Positions 9,601 to 20,129 of a stretch of 64,000 nt of DNA are shown piece after piece. The stretch is from the NCBI GenBank assembly GCA_963759115.1, contig CAVWXT010000001.1:806001-870000 (forward strand), read 5' to 3'. Both the position numbers and the translations under genes were made by a program. The first letter of the stretch is position 1. Every line of letters starts with the position of its first letter. Under the pieces are notes generated by a model. That model did not search any database. It was not told the origin of the DNA and was given only the letters and a program-made list of their open reading frames with translations. This DNA is from CAVWXT01 sp963759115 (GTDB taxonomy: Bacteria; Planctomycetota; Planctomycetia; Pirellulales; Thermoguttaceae).

Positions 9601-9850
9601 TCAGCCAGTCTCGGGGTCGATAATCCAAACCATGCCGCAACCGGCGGTCAGCCAATCCCGAACCTTCGCCACAACTTCGCTCGCGCGATCGCCGGGCGAA
9701 AGCACCTCGACCGCCAAGTCCGGCGCCGCGGGAAAGAAACCGTGCACGGGCGTCGGCGGGACGCGGTCGGCGCGAGTAAAGGCCGCGTCGGGGGCTCGCA
9801 CCGTATCGGGGTCCCGGCCGATCATCAGAACCCCATCCGCCCCCAGCCGC
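9601..9850 (-). pseudogene. Uma2-family nuclease fragment (truncated both ends)
   Basis: Reading upstream of the only ATG gives GADGVLMIGRDPDTVRAPD, then VEVLSPGDRASEVVAKVRDW and MVWIIDPETG before TGA at 9601-9603. These match the middle of the complete Uma2 gene at 27045-27593 (RDPDTVRAPD; VEVLSPDDRPRKVAAKVQDW; AVWVVDP), including the PD-(D/E)XK-type catalytic region. The N-terminal half and C-terminal strand are missing, so the product is very unlikely to work. It overlaps the end of the URO-D gene, suggesting a recombination junction. Confidence 0.75.
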
Positions 9851-10946
9851 TGCGACTGCCATCCGGCGCCGGCAGGCCCAGCATCTCGCGGCCCAAGCGG
9901 ACGTAGTAGCGGTAGTTTTCCAGCGGCGTGCCGTTGGGGATGCGATGGTCCAGGGCGAACGCCATGCCGCCCTGCTGCATCAAGGGCTGGAGCTTGTACT
10001 CCAACTCGCGGCGGATGTCTTCCTTGCTGCGGCGGAGCACGTGCTTGTCGATGCCGCCCAACATGGCCAGCCGGTTGCCGTACTGCCGGCGGAGTTGCAC
10101 CACGTCCATGCCCGCGGCGGGCTCCATCGGGTGCATCACGTTGACGCCGCAGCGGAGAAAGGCCTCGATGACGGGCGTGAGGTCGCCGTCGCTATCCATG
10201 TTGAATATCTTCGTGCCGCGTGCGGACAAGAGGTCCCAAACCTGCCGGTAGTAGGGCGCGATGAACTGCTCGACTTGTTTTGGGCCGACTAGCGGGCCTG
10301 ACTTGCCCGCCAGGTCTTCGTGGACGAACAACTGGTCGATCACGAGCGTCTCGGTGACGCGCTCGAAGACCTTGACGGCGGTGTCGGCGAAGGTCGCCAT
10401 CAGGTCGTGCATCAGTTCGGGCTGAGTGTAGTAGGCCAGGCAGGCGTTTGCCTCGCCCATCAGCTCGCGGGCCATGTCCCAGCCGCCCGGGATGCGGCCG
10501 ACCACCAGCGCGCCGTCGGCCTGCACTCGGCGGGCCGCCTCGACGGCAACACGGTCGATGCGGTCCTCCCGAAACGCAAAAAGCGGCTTGAGCCTCAGCC
10601 AGTCGTCCATCTCGCGGACCGGAAAATCCAGCGGAAGCGGGACCGAGGCGACGCGTTTGCACAACTTGAGCCGGCGACCCAGCGCGTCGCGCTGAATGAG
10701 ATACTCGGCGTCTTCGTAGATGGTCTCCGGTTCGCGGTTCGACATCAGGCCCGTCTGGCCGCCACACTCGACGTAGGGCACATAGTCCCAATCGAACGCC
10801 CGGAGCTCGATCTCTTCGGGCTGTGCGCCCTGGGCGCGCCACTCGGCTTCCAGGCCCGTCAGCAATCCGAACAATTCGGCAAACATCTGCCGCGGGCAAG
10901 CGGCAAACGTCATCAAGTCGATGAACTGATTGCGCGAGAACCTCAT
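9825..10946 (-). CDS. Uroporphyrinogen decarboxylase (URO-D) family protein, probably methyltransferase-like
   Basis: 373 residues from ATG 10946 (GGAG six bases upstream; the longer frame to 11066 has no ribosome site and crosses a repeat). The URO-D fold is shown by DGALVVGRIPGGWDMARELMG, DQLFVHEDLAGKSGPLVGP, IFNMDSDGDLTPVIEAFLRCGVN in parts, and a GGIDKHVL motif near the C-terminus. Heme-pathway HemE motifs at the N-terminus are absent, so a catabolic or methyl-transfer role, common for planctomycete paralogues in sugar loci, is more likely than heme synthesis. The last residues overlap the Uma2 remnant and may not be native. Confidence 0.75.
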   Translation of the reverse strand: MRFSRNQFIDLMTFAACPRQMFAELFGLLTGLEAEWRAQGAQPEEIELRAFDWDYVPYVECGGQTGLMSNREPETIYEDAEYLIQRDALGRRLKLCKRVASVPLPLDFPVREMDDWLRLKPLFAFREDRIDRVAVEAARRVQADGALVVGRIPGGWDMARELMGEANACLAYYTQPELMHDLMATFADTAVKVFERVTETLVIDQLFVHEDLAGKSGPLVGPKQVEQFIAPYYRQVWDLLSARGTKIFNMDSDGDLTPVIEAFLRCGVNVMHPMEPAAGMDVVQLRRQYGNRLAMLGGIDKHVLRRSKEDIRRELEYKLQPLMQQGGMAFALDHRIPNGTPLENYRYYVRLGREMLGLPAPDGSRSGWGRMGF

Positions 10947-11049
10947 CGAAGACTCCGCACTGGGCGGTCCACCGCACCGCCGTGCCCAACGTCCCCAATG
11001 TGTTGACAGGCGGAACACGCTTGGTAAGATCAACTCCACCCTGGTTGTA

Positions 11050-11091
11050 GGGTGCGTGAAACGCACCGTCGGTGGTGCGTTTCACGCACCC
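11050..11091. repeat. 18-bp perfect inverted repeat
   Basis: GGGTGCGTGAAACGCACC (11050-11067) is repeated inverted at 11074-11091 with 6 nt between. It sits in the divergent gap between the URO-D gene and an aldo/keto reductase. The arm is itself partly palindromic (GTGCGTgaaACGCAC). It looks like a dispersed REP/MITE-type element rather than an operator. Confidence 0.85.
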
Positions 11092-11158
11092 CACAGGCAA
11101 GGCCATCATACCGCAACGGCAACGATTTTCCAGCCATCGAAACCGCGGAGGAGCAACG

Positions 11159-12160
11159 GTGCAATACCGGGAACTGGGACGTAGCGGCATCAACGTATCG
11201 ACCGTCTGCATGGGCTGCTGGTCGATCAGCACCAAGGATTTCTTTTGGGACGAACAGGCCCGCGAAGACTCGCTGGCCGCGGTGCGTGCCGCGTTTGACT
11301 GCGGCGTGAACTTCTTCGATACGGCCCCGATGTATGGCGACGGCGATTCAGAGGAGATACTGGGCGAGGCGCTCGGCTCGCGCCGCAAAGAGGTGGTCGT
11401 CGCCACGAAGATCGGCCCGGCCGATCTCAGCCCTCCCCGAATCCGCGAGTGCTGCGAGAAGAGCCTGCGGGCGTTGCGGACCGACTACGTCGATCTCTAC
11501 CAGGTGCATTGGCCCAGCGCGACCCTGCCCCTGCAACCCACGTACGAAACACTGCGGGAGTTGCAGGCCGAAGGAAAGGTCCGCGCGATCGGCATGTCGA
11601 ACTTCGGCACGAGCTACTTGGGCGAGTTGTTGGGCATCGGGCGCGTCGAGAGCAACCAACTGCCGTACAGCCTTTTGTGGCGGCCCGTGGAGTGGGAGAT
11701 CGCCCCGCTTTGCATCGACAACGCCATCGGCATTCTCTGCTACAGCCCGTTGTGCCAGGGATTGCTGACCGGCAAGTTTGCCTCGGCCGGCGACGTGCCG
11801 GAGAAGCGGGCTCGCAGCCGCTTGTTCTCCAAGGATCGCCGGCTTACCAGGCACGGCGAGGGCGGATGCGAGGCGGCGACGTTCGCGGCAATCGACGAAA
11901 TCCGCCAGATCGCGGCAGAACTGGGCCGGCCGATGGGCCTGGTGTCGCTGGCCTGGTTGTTGCGGCAACCGGGCGTGACGGCCGTGGTGGCCGGCGCCCG
12001 CAACGCCGCCCAGGCCGCGGAGAATGCCCGGGCGGCCGACCTCGAACTGAGCGACGACATTGTCGAACGCCTTTCCCGCGCCACGGATGCCGTGAAGGCC
12101 CACATCGGCCGCAATGCCGACGCATGGGAGGCAGTTTCCAGAATGGAGCGGCGGCGCTAA
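11159..12160 (+). CDS. Aldo/keto reductase
   Basis: 333 residues from GTG 11159, preceded by GGAGGAG at good spacing. The opening YRELGRSGINVSTVCMGCWS is typical of the family. The catalytic tetrad is visible: Asp and Tyr in FFDTAPMYG, Lys in VVVATKIG, His in YQVHWP. The NADP-binding C-terminal part is present (QPGVTAVVAGARNAAQAAEN). It probably oxidises or reduces a sugar or aldehyde with NADP(H). Followed 26 bp later by a GHL6 glycosidase in the same direction, so likely one carbohydrate operon. Confidence 0.88.
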   Translation: MQYRELGRSGINVSTVCMGCWSISTKDFFWDEQAREDSLAAVRAAFDCGVNFFDTAPMYGDGDSEEILGEALGSRRKEVVVATKIGPADLSPPRIRECCEKSLRALRTDYVDLYQVHWPSATLPLQPTYETLRELQAEGKVRAIGMSNFGTSYLGELLGIGRVESNQLPYSLLWRPVEWEIAPLCIDNAIGILCYSPLCQGLLTGKFASAGDVPEKRARSRLFSKDRRLTRHGEGGCEAATFAAIDEIRQIAAELGRPMGLVSLAWLLRQPGVTAVVAGARNAAQAAENARAADLELSDDIVERLSRATDAVKAHIGRNADAWEAVSRMERRR

Positions 12161-12186
12161 TCGGGCGGCACGTCAAGGAGAAGAAC

Positions 12187-14217
12187 ATGTTCCGGCATCT
12201 TTGCCTCGCAGCGGCGCTGACATCTGCATTGGCTGGCAGCAATGGCCCCCTCGGTGCGGAAGAGAGCAAGCAGGACGAGTGGTTCCAGCCCGCGAAGACC
12301 GTGGCCGAGTATCGGCCCAAGGGACCGACGCACTGCTTCCGCCAGTTCAACATCGATTGGAGTTGGATCGCGCGTCGGGCCGATCAGATCCCCGAATTCC
12401 TCAGCCAGGCGGATCCGGCAGCCTTCGCCGAGTTCTGCAAGAGTATCAACGCCGATGGGACCATCGTCATGGCCGTGCCGCACCACGGCTACTGCACCCA
12501 CGAGACCAAGCTCGGCGAGAAGTTTCCCGGCATGAAGGGCGACTGGTTCGGCGGCACGGTGGAAGAACTGCACAAGCGCCACATTGCCGCGTTCGGATAC
12601 GTAACGCTCAACTGGAACTGGAAGTTCATGCGGGAGAACCTGGGTAAGGACTTCATCCACGGCAAGCCCGACGCCCAGGGCATCTTCCCCCAAAGCGCGA
12701 TGATCTGCCTCAACGCGCCGGGCTATCTCGACCTGGTCGAGGGTTACACGCGGGAAGTCGTGGAGCATTACCCCGTCGACGGAATGCGGTGGGACATCCT
12801 CATGACGCCGCGCGGCTGCACCTGCGAAGGTTGCCGGGCGTACTACAGGGAGCTTTACGGCGAGCCGCTGCAAGATTGGCGCGAGATCGGCCAGCGGCGG
12901 CAATTGGACTTCTACATCGCCACGACCAATCGTGCCGTCCATCGCCTCACGAGTCTCTGCCGGCAAATCAAGCCCTCGCTGGAAATCTGGCAGAACCAAA
13001 TCCAGAGCTACACGCCCAACGACATCAACTTGGGCCGGCTCATGGACCTCGCCTACAACGAGTACGGCGATCCCTTCCGGCTGCTGTTGTTGCGAGGCGT
13101 GTTGAACAAGGAGGCGGCAGTCAACGGCCTGATGAACCACACGCCCGCCGATCCGCCCCAGCCGATCGAGCGTCGGGCTTTTCGGCTCTGTTTGTTGTTG
13201 GGCGGCCGCGACTATTCTTACTACGGCCACTTTCACACCGACCATCGAGCGCTGCTGCCGGGCGCGACGATGATGGCCTGGCACCAGAAGAATCTCGCCC
13301 CGTTTTACGGCATGGTCCGCGAGATCCAGCCGTATCTGGAGGGGGCGCTGCCCGTGTCGCCGATCGGCATCGTCTATTGCGAGAACACGCGTTTCCGTTA
13401 TCCAGATTACGACCGCAAGGCCTATCTGGAACCGATCGAAACGATCACCAACGCCTATCTGGAGCGGAGCCTGCCGCTGGAGTTCGTCAATTCGCTCGAC
13501 CTCGCCGACGCGAAGAAAGACCTTGGGCGTTTTCGCCTGCTGGTGCTGCCCCAAAGCTCGGGACTGAGCAATAGCGAGGTGGGCGCGCTCCGCGACTATG
13601 TCCGCCGGGGCGGAAATCTTCTGGTGGCCGGCGATGCCCTGCGGCACGACAGCCAGGGCGCACGCCCAGCCGGATTTCGCGCTGGCTGACGTTTTGGGCC
13701 TCCACTTCGTGCGATCGGCCAAGGCGGCGGGGAATCCGCGAACCAGCGGCGACTGGCAAGGCGCGAGCCCTCCATCCGCAGCGGAGATACGAAGCTATTT
13801 GGAGGTAGACTCTGCGGCAGGCGAAACACCTTGGTGGATCGAGGACCAGGGCAAACGCGTCCCCTTGCTGCACCTGAATCGTTGCGGCGACGGGCGCACG
13901 GCCTATCTGGCTGCCGCCGAGTCGAGTGCGTTGACCGCGGCCGTCATTGACCGGCTCGCAGGACCACCGCCGGTGACGGTGATTCCCGCCGGGCGGCAGG
14001 CGATCTTAACCCATCAGGCCGAGAAGCGCCGCTGGATTCTCCACCTCATGGACGAGGGCGAGTATACCATCGAGCTTCGTCAGGAACATGTTCCGGCCAA
14101 GCGGGTAATCGACCACTATCCCAAGTCAGGTTGGGAGTATCAGGTGGCGCCGACTTCGAGCGGGCTGCAAATCCGCGTGCGCGGCAGGCGCCGGATCGGT
14201 TGCTGGTGCTCGAGTAG
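12187..14217 (+). CDS. GHL6-type glycoside hydrolase with trimerisation-like domain (frameshifted)
   Basis: ATG 12187 has AAGGAG six bases upstream. A signal peptide (MFRHLCLAAALTSALAGSNG) indicates export. The N-terminal part is a TIM-barrel like hypothetical glycosyl hydrolase 6 (HCFRQFNIDWSWIARRADQ; AVPHHGYCTHE; DGMRWD followed by a Cys cluster). From about 13350 there is a beta-galactosidase trimerisation-like segment (GIVYCENTRF; FRLLVLPQSSGLSNSEV; DYVRRGGNLLVAGDA). The frame is lost near 13650-13665 (one extra base) and again near 14184; restoring it gives DRLLVLE and TAG at 14215. Probably degrades a plant or algal oligosaccharide in the periplasm. Confidence 0.75.
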
Positions 14218-14356
14218 ACGCGGGTGTTGCATGCCCTCCGACAACGGGGTATGCTGAATACTTGACGCCCCGCCCGGATCGAGGGCGATGCAGGCGGGCG
14301 TGGCGAACCCACTCCGTCGAAAAGCCATCGTAGAATCCGTAGAGAGGAGATCGATC

Positions 14357-14863
14357 ATGAGGTGGAGAATCGGGCTCTTGGGGTTGGCGGTGATACTTGG
14401 CGTCGTGACGAGTATGTCGCAGGGACACAAGGAATTTCAATCATTCCCCCAGCACGATGACCCGAGTTTGAAAGGGCGCGAAGTTGTTGAATGTTGCGTG
14501 TTCGCGGGGCCCCCTCCTCATGACCACGAGTTCGTGGAGTTCTGCATTGTCGACCCCGACCTGATCAAGAAATTGATCCTGACGCCTATCGAGAAGGCCG
14601 AGCGCGACCCGCACCCGGCAACGTACCTTGTCCTTGGGAGTCTAAAAGTCGTGCGAAGGGACGGCTCCAGCGAGTCGTATAAGCTCTTTTCACCGTGGGG
14701 TCATTTCCGTCACGGCCATGATTATCTCGTTGGGGACCTCGACGGCTTGCGGGAGGAGATCAAGAGGTCCTTGACTCGAACAAGTGCGTACACCGACGTG
14801 AACCTTTGGGCGACGGCGTCAGGTCCCAACACCACACCGCGGGCAAAAGAGTCGCACAACTGA
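14357..14863 (+). CDS. Secreted hypothetical protein
   Basis: 168 residues from ATG 14357 with GAGGAG upstream. A signal peptide (MRWRIGLLGLAVILGVVTSM) is followed by a His-rich region (PPPHDHEFVEFCIVDPD; PWGHFRHGHDYLVGD) that could bind metal; this is inference. No family recognised. Intact single frame. It stands alone between the glycosidase and a minus-strand reductase. Confidence 0.55.
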   Translation: MRWRIGLLGLAVILGVVTSMSQGHKEFQSFPQHDDPSLKGREVVECCVFAGPPPHDHEFVEFCIVDPDLIKKLILTPIEKAERDPHPATYLVLGSLKVVRRDGSSESYKLFSPWGHFRHGHDYLVGDLDGLREEIKRSLTRTSAYTDVNLWATASGPNTTPRAKESHN

Positions 14864-14969
14864 CAACGAAGCGGCCACCCCGTGCCGTTCTCTTTTTCGG
14901 CCGCTCGATAACTGCTGCGTCTCGGGCTGCCGAGAGTATTGCGCACCGGGCGGAGGCCGGGCGCTTACA

Positions 14970-15920
14970 CTATCGGCTGGCGACCTCCTCGATCTCCTGG
15001 ACTTCGGCCGCGCTCAGACGGAACGCGCCGGCTCCGATCGTGCCGGCAACCTGGTCGCCGCTGCGTCCTCCGACGATGGCGCCGGTAACGGCGGCGTGTC
15101 GCAGCGTCCAGGCAATCGCGACCTCGCCGGCCGAGCGGCCGTGGCGGGCCCCTACCTCCTTCAGGAACTCCACAATCGCGAGGTTACGCGACAGCCGTGG
15201 CTCCCGATAGTTGGGATTGAGACGCCGCCAGTCATCCGACGGGAAGGCGGCGATCCGCTCGCGGGTCATCGTGCCGGTCAGCAGCCCGGAGGCCATCGGC
15301 GAGTAGACGATCACGCCGATGCCGTTTTCCCGGCAGAAGGGCAGTATCTCGCCTTCCACGGCGCGGTTCAGCAGCGAGTAGGGCGGCTGGAGCGCGGTGA
15401 TGGGCGCGATCCGCTGCACGCGGCGCATCTGGCCGACGCTGAAGTTCGAGACGCCGAGATGCCGCACCTTGCCTTCCTCTTGAAGTCGAGCCATCGCCTC
15501 CCAGCCCTCTTCGATCTCCTTCTCGGGGTCGGGCCAATGGATCTGGTACAAATCAATCGCGTCGACTCCCAGCCGGCGCAGGCTGGCCTCGCATTCCCGC
15601 CGGGCCAAGTCCGCCTTGAGGCTGCGATAGATCTTCCGCTGCTCATTCCAGAGCATCGAACACTTGGTGAAAACGTAGGGTTTGCGGCTCATGCCGCGGA
15701 TCGCCTGCCCGACCAACTCCTCGGAGTGGCCCAGGCCGTAGACCGCCGCCGTGTCGACCCAGTTGATGCCGAGTTCGATCGCCCGCTGGACTGCCTCGAT
15801 GGCATGGCGGTCGTCCTGCGGGCCCCAGCCGAACTCCCAGTTTCCGCCGCCGATAGCCCAACTGCCGAAGCCGATCGGCGTGATCGGCATGTCGCTGTTT
15901 CCGAGCCGTCGTGTCTCCAT
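14970..15920 (-). CDS. Aldo/keto reductase (second paralogue)
   Basis: 316 residues. Two adjacent ATGs (15923 and 15920) follow GGAGGACGC; 15920 gives the better spacing and the family-typical METRRLG start. Tetrad residues are in WVDTAAVYG, VFTKCSM and YQIHWPDP. The C-terminal cofactor motif is AIVGGRSGDQVAG. It differs clearly from the 11159 gene, so it is not a recent duplicate. Divergent from the serine hydrolase at 16109; the 188-bp gap between them should hold both promoters. Confidence 0.88.
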   Translation of the reverse strand: METRRLGNSDMPITPIGFGSWAIGGGNWEFGWGPQDDRHAIEAVQRAIELGINWVDTAAVYGLGHSEELVGQAIRGMSRKPYVFTKCSMLWNEQRKIYRSLKADLARRECEASLRRLGVDAIDLYQIHWPDPEKEIEEGWEAMARLQEEGKVRHLGVSNFSVGQMRRVQRIAPITALQPPYSLLNRAVEGEILPFCRENGIGVIVYSPMASGLLTGTMTRERIAAFPSDDWRRLNPNYREPRLSRNLAIVEFLKEVGARHGRSAGEVAIAWTLRHAAVTGAIVGGRSGDQVAGTIGAGAFRLSAAEVQEIEEVASR

Positions 15921-16108
15921 CATGCGTCCTCCCCAATCAATTGTGGAAGCATCATTCTGCCTGAATGCCTCCCCCGCGCCAAGGGATGGGGTGGACGGGA
16001 TTCGGTGGCACAGGAGTTGATCTCGGGGAACGGAGCCTGCATAATGGGGCGGTCGTCGCGTTGCTGGGAGTGGTTGTGTCGGTCTTTTCCGAAACACGGG
16101 TAAATACC

Positions 16109-17349
16109 ATGAAAGTACGTATCTCGCCGATCGGCCTTCTCTCGCTTGTCTTTGCCATTCTTTTCACTGCCATTCCGGTTGCCCCGGCCCATCTGTCGGG
16201 CGCAGGCGGTTTCGACCGAGCCGGCCCAGCGGATCGCCGACAGGCTCCAGCCGTTCGTCGATAGCCACACCTTGGCGGGAGCGGTGACGCTGGTGGCGTC
16301 GAAGGACAAGGTGCTCGATCTGGAGGCGATCGGCTATGCCGACATCGCCGCCAAACGGCCGATGCGGACGGATAGCCTCTTTTGGATTGCCTCGATGACC
16401 AAGCCGATGACTGCGACCGCGCTGATGATGCTCGTGGATGAGGGCAAGGTGAAGGTCGACGATCCCGTCGAAAAGTATCTGCCGGAGTTCAAAGGGCAGA
16501 TGGTGGTGGCCGAGCAGGACCAGGACCACGTGCTCTTGAGGAACCCCTCCCACCCCATCACGGTGAAGGAAGTCCTCTCCCACACCAGCGGCCTTCCCTT
16601 CATGTCGCGGGTGGAGGGCAAGATCGAGAGGTTTCCGCTGCGGGAGGCCGCTATCGTCTACGCGCTGACGCCCTTGAACTCCGAGCCGGGGAGCAAGTAT
16701 CTCTACAGCAACGCCGGCATCAACATCGCCGGCCGCATCATCGAAGTCGTGAGCGGCATGCCCTATGAGGAGTTCATGGAGAAGCGGCTCTTCGGCCCGC
16801 TGGGCATGAAGGACACCACCTTCTGGCCCAGCGAGGAGCAACTCCAACGCCTGGCCAAGTCGTACAAGCCCAACGCCGACAAGACGGGCCTGGAGGAGAC
16901 GCCGATCACGTCGCTCACCTATCCGTTGGTCGATCGCAAGCGCAACCCCTGCCCGGCCGGCGGCCTGTTCTCGACCGCCACCGACCTCTCCACGTTTTGC
17001 CGCATGATCCTGAACGGAGGAGCGTACGAGCGGCAGGCGCTACCTATCGGAAGCAGCCGTGCGGCAGATGACCTCGCGACAAACGGGTGATCTGCAGGTG
17101 AACAAGGCAGTGGCCACCAGCGGCTACGGCCTGGGGTGGTCCACGGTGGCTTCGCCGACAGACAGCCCGGAGCCAGCGCCGCTCGGCGGGTTCGGCCACG
17201 GCGGCGCCTATGCCACCGACATGTGGCTCGATCCGCAACATCAACTCGTCCTGGTGTTCATGGTGCAACATGCAGGCTATCCCGGCACGGACGGCCCCAA
17301 GATTCTGCCTGCGTTCCGGAAAGCAGCCATCGACGCCTTTGGGAAGTGA
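16109..17349 (+). CDS. Serine hydrolase, class C beta-lactamase family (frameshifted)
   Basis: ATG 16109 opens a signal peptide (MKVRISPIGLLSLVFAILFT). One extra base near 16199 moves the frame into AQAVSTEPAQRIADRLQPF. Active-site motifs are present: SMTK (SxxK nucleophile), YSN in KYLYSNAGIN, and HGG in GFGHGGAYATDM. A second extra base near 17032 (GAYE then GRRYLSEAAVRQM) splits off the last 100 residues, which include the HGG motif. With both corrected the length is about 412 residues, normal for secreted esterase/transpeptidase-like enzymes. Substrate unknown; carbohydrate esters are plausible from context. Confidence 0.8.
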
Positions 17350-17409
17350 CATCCATCCCGGCCGCCAATCGGGTGCGGCCTCTCCCTTCTGCTTCTACGG
17401 AGCCCTGTT

Positions 17410-18920
17410 ATGAGACATTCCTTGCCAACTTGCGTTCGTCGAACCGGCCCAGGCATTGTGTGGCGGCGGGCGATGCTCGTAGCCGCGATTGTGTTCGCTT
17501 TCGGCTTCGCGGTCCGAGCCGCGGAACCGGCCCCGGCGGAAAAGGCCGCGATCACGCTGGAAAAGGTGGAACCCTGGGCCCCGCGTGCCGAAGCTGCGCC
17601 CAAGACCTCCCGCACGGAGAAAGGCGACGTAGTTATCGAAGCCAACGGCACGCTGACCTGTGCCGGCGGATGGCAATTCCACTTTGCGAACGTTCGTGGC
17701 AATCAGGCATACCGGATCCGTGCAGAGGTGGAGCATCACGACCTGCCTCATCCGCGCGACTGTCTGGTGGCCCAAGTGATGTGGGACAATTGGGATCCGA
17801 AGCAGTCGGCTCCCGCCTCCAGACCCATGAACTATCTCTTGCCAAAGCGCCGCTCGGATGACTCGATCGCGTGGGAGTGTTGCGTCAAGGCGCCTCCCGG
17901 CGCCACCTGCCTGACGGTCCGTTACACCTTCCTCTGGTCTGACCGCGGCAGCTCGCGTTGGACGCCCCCGGTGATTGAGCCGGTGGCGATTCCCGAGCGG
18001 AAGCCGGTGAAAATCTGCATCGTCACTGCCACCCGGCAGACCCCGCAGCGTATCTCCATGCGGCGGCTTAGCGATGGCCTCGATCTGCCCAAGGACGTTG
18101 CTGCCAGCGTGGATTTGTGGGGAAGTTTGATTTCGGCAGCGTGCGTACAGAAACCGCAGTTGATCGTCACACCCGAGCTGGTAATTGACGGCAAGGGGCT
18201 TCGGGAAGGCGCTGTGACCGTGCCCGGTCCCGCCACGCGGCCGTTCGAGGAAATCGCCCGCCAAAACCGCGTGTGCCTGGTGCTGGGACTCAAGAGAGCG
18301 CGACGACAAAGCAGTCTATAATAGCGCCGTACTGATCTCGGCCGACGGAAAGGTGCAGGGGGTGTACCACAAGGTACACCTGGCCACCGGCGAAGACAAC
18401 ACCGGCCTCACGCCGGGCGATCGGTTCCCGGTGTTCCCCACGCCCTTCGGACGCATCGGCTGCCTGATCTGCATGGATACCATGCTGAGCGAGTCGTCCC
18501 GCATGTTGGCCCTGGGCGGGGCCGACATCATCTGCATGCCGATCATGGGCGACCTCCGCGCCGACCGCTTCTCGCCCGGCAATCCGATCTTCAACGAGAG
18601 CCGCTGGAAGGCGATCATGCGCACTCGGGCGATCGACAACCAGGTGTGCATGGCGGTGGCCCGCAACGACGTCCAAGGCAGTTGCATCATCGACCGCAAG
18701 GGGGACATCCTCGCCTGGAACGAGGGCGATCAGGAATTCCTTTACGCCACGCTGCCGGCCGACGACGGCTACCGCATGTGGAACGGCACCGACCTGCGCG
18801 AAGTGACTTTCCTGTTGCGCCGCCCGCACTTGTACGCGCGCGTTCACCGACCCGCAGAACCTGGGCCCGTTGGCGCCGGTCGCCCCGCCGCCGGCCGCCG
18901 ATGCCGGCGGCGGCCGTTGA
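17410..18920 (+). CDS. Carbon-nitrogen hydrolase (nitrilase superfamily), exported (frameshifted)
   Basis: The protein begins with a signal-like segment (AMLVAAIVFAFGFAVRAAEP) and a domain of about 150 residues of beta type. The CN-hydrolase domain follows, with the Glu-Lys-Cys triad in VTPELVIDG, GVYHKVHL and GCLICMDTM. The frame breaks at about 18294 (one extra A between LGLK and ERDDKAVYNSAVL) and near 18840 (one extra G, after LYAR), giving a stop at 18918-18920 after a Pro/Ala-rich tail. Probably hydrolyses an amide or nitrile outside the cytoplasm. Follows the serine hydrolase by 60 bp. Confidence 0.8.
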
Positions 18921-18938
18921 GGCAGCTTCAATGAGGCT

Positions 18939-19961
18939 CTACGTCATCTGCCAGACGGCCATCCGCAGCACGTCGCGGAGGCCCTTGTGGGCCGAGAGCA
19001 CGGCGGCCGGCTCGAAGCCGCAATGCACCAGGCAGTGCTCGCAGCGGGGATCGCCGCCGGGACCCAGCCGGCTCCAATCGGTCGCGTCGACCAGCTCGCG
19101 GTAGGTTTCGTAGTGGGCGTCGCCCAGCAGATAGCAGGGGCCGCGCCAGCCGCGGACGTTGTAGGTCGGGTTGGCCCAGGCGGCGCAGTCCAATTCCCGC
19201 TGGCCGCGGAGAAACTCCAGGTAGATCGGCGAGGCCGTCAGCCGGAACCGCCGCAAGAGCGTCTCGGGCGGCGCGGAACTTCTCGTGGACCTCCTGCCGG
19301 GTCATGAAGATCCGCGCGGCCGCCCTGCGGATCGGACGTCGCACACCGCCGCGTAGCCGAAGGCCGGCGAGATCATGAACCCGTCGACGCCCAGCTCGTA
19401 CAGATAGTCGAACAGCACGGCGATCTCGTGCATGTCGGTGTCGCGGTAGACCGTCGTGTTGGTGCAGACCTGGAAGCCGGCCGCCTTGGCGGCGAGGATG
19501 CCGCGGACGGCCGCGGCGAACACGCCCTCGCGCTCCACCAGGCGGTCGTGCGTGGCCTCCATGCCGTCGAGATGGACGTTGATGAACAGCCGGCTGCTGG
19601 GGCGAAAGCCGCGGAGCTTCTTTTCCAGCAGCACGCCGTTGGTGCAGAGATAGACGTGCTTCCGCTGCGAGACGAGGCTCTCGACCAGCACTTCGATTTC
19701 GGGATAGATCAGCGGCTCGCCGCCGCAGACGCTCACGATCGGCGCGCCGCACTCGGCCGCCGCCGCCAGGCACTGCTCGATCGACAGCCGGCGGTGCATC
19801 GTGTCGGCGTATTCGCGGATCCGGCCGCAGCCGGTGCACGAGAGGTTGCAGGCGTGCAGCGGCTCGAGCATCAGCACCAGCGGAAACATCTTCTCGCCGG
19901 CCAGCTTCTTCCGCAGCAGGTAGGCGGTCATCGAGCGGGTCAGCGAGAGGGGAAATCGCAT
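18939..19961 (-). CDS. hpnH: Hopanoid-associated radical SAM protein HpnH (frameshifted)
   Basis: Starts MRFPLSLTRSMTAYLLRKK at 19961. The radical-SAM cluster is CNLSCTGC, followed by VSVCGGEPL and NTTVYRDTDM. Breaks at about 19337 and 19320 (two extra bases; AVCD-SDPQG...) and about 19275 (one extra base) separate the C-terminal part, which holds the conserved CAAWANPTYNVRGW and CEHCLVHCGFEP. HpnH joins the 5'-deoxyadenosyl group to diploptene, the first step to C35 hopanoids. It lies just downstream of shc on the same strand, a classic hopanoid pair. Confidence 0.85.
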
Positions 19962-20006
19962 GGGAGGAGATGACGAAGGATCAGAGATCAAATGACGAGG
20001 GAATGG

Positions 20007-20110
20007 CGAATGACGAATGTCAAATGACGAAGCGAACGATGACGGATGCATCGATGCCGAGCGTTTCGTCGCTTGAACTCGTCATCTCGTCATTTGAAGT
20101 TCGTCATTCG
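20007..20110. repeat. Imperfect inverted repeat in the shc-hpnH gap
   Basis: Arms 20007-20030 and 20087-20110 match at 22 of 24 positions when inverted and are built from AATGACGAA units. A 56-bp spacer separates them. Such AATGACGAA-rich stretches look like dispersed intergenic repeats; it may also act as a processing or attenuation hairpin between the two hopanoid genes. Confidence 0.6.
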
Positions 20111-20129
20111 CATCGTCAGCTGATTGCCG

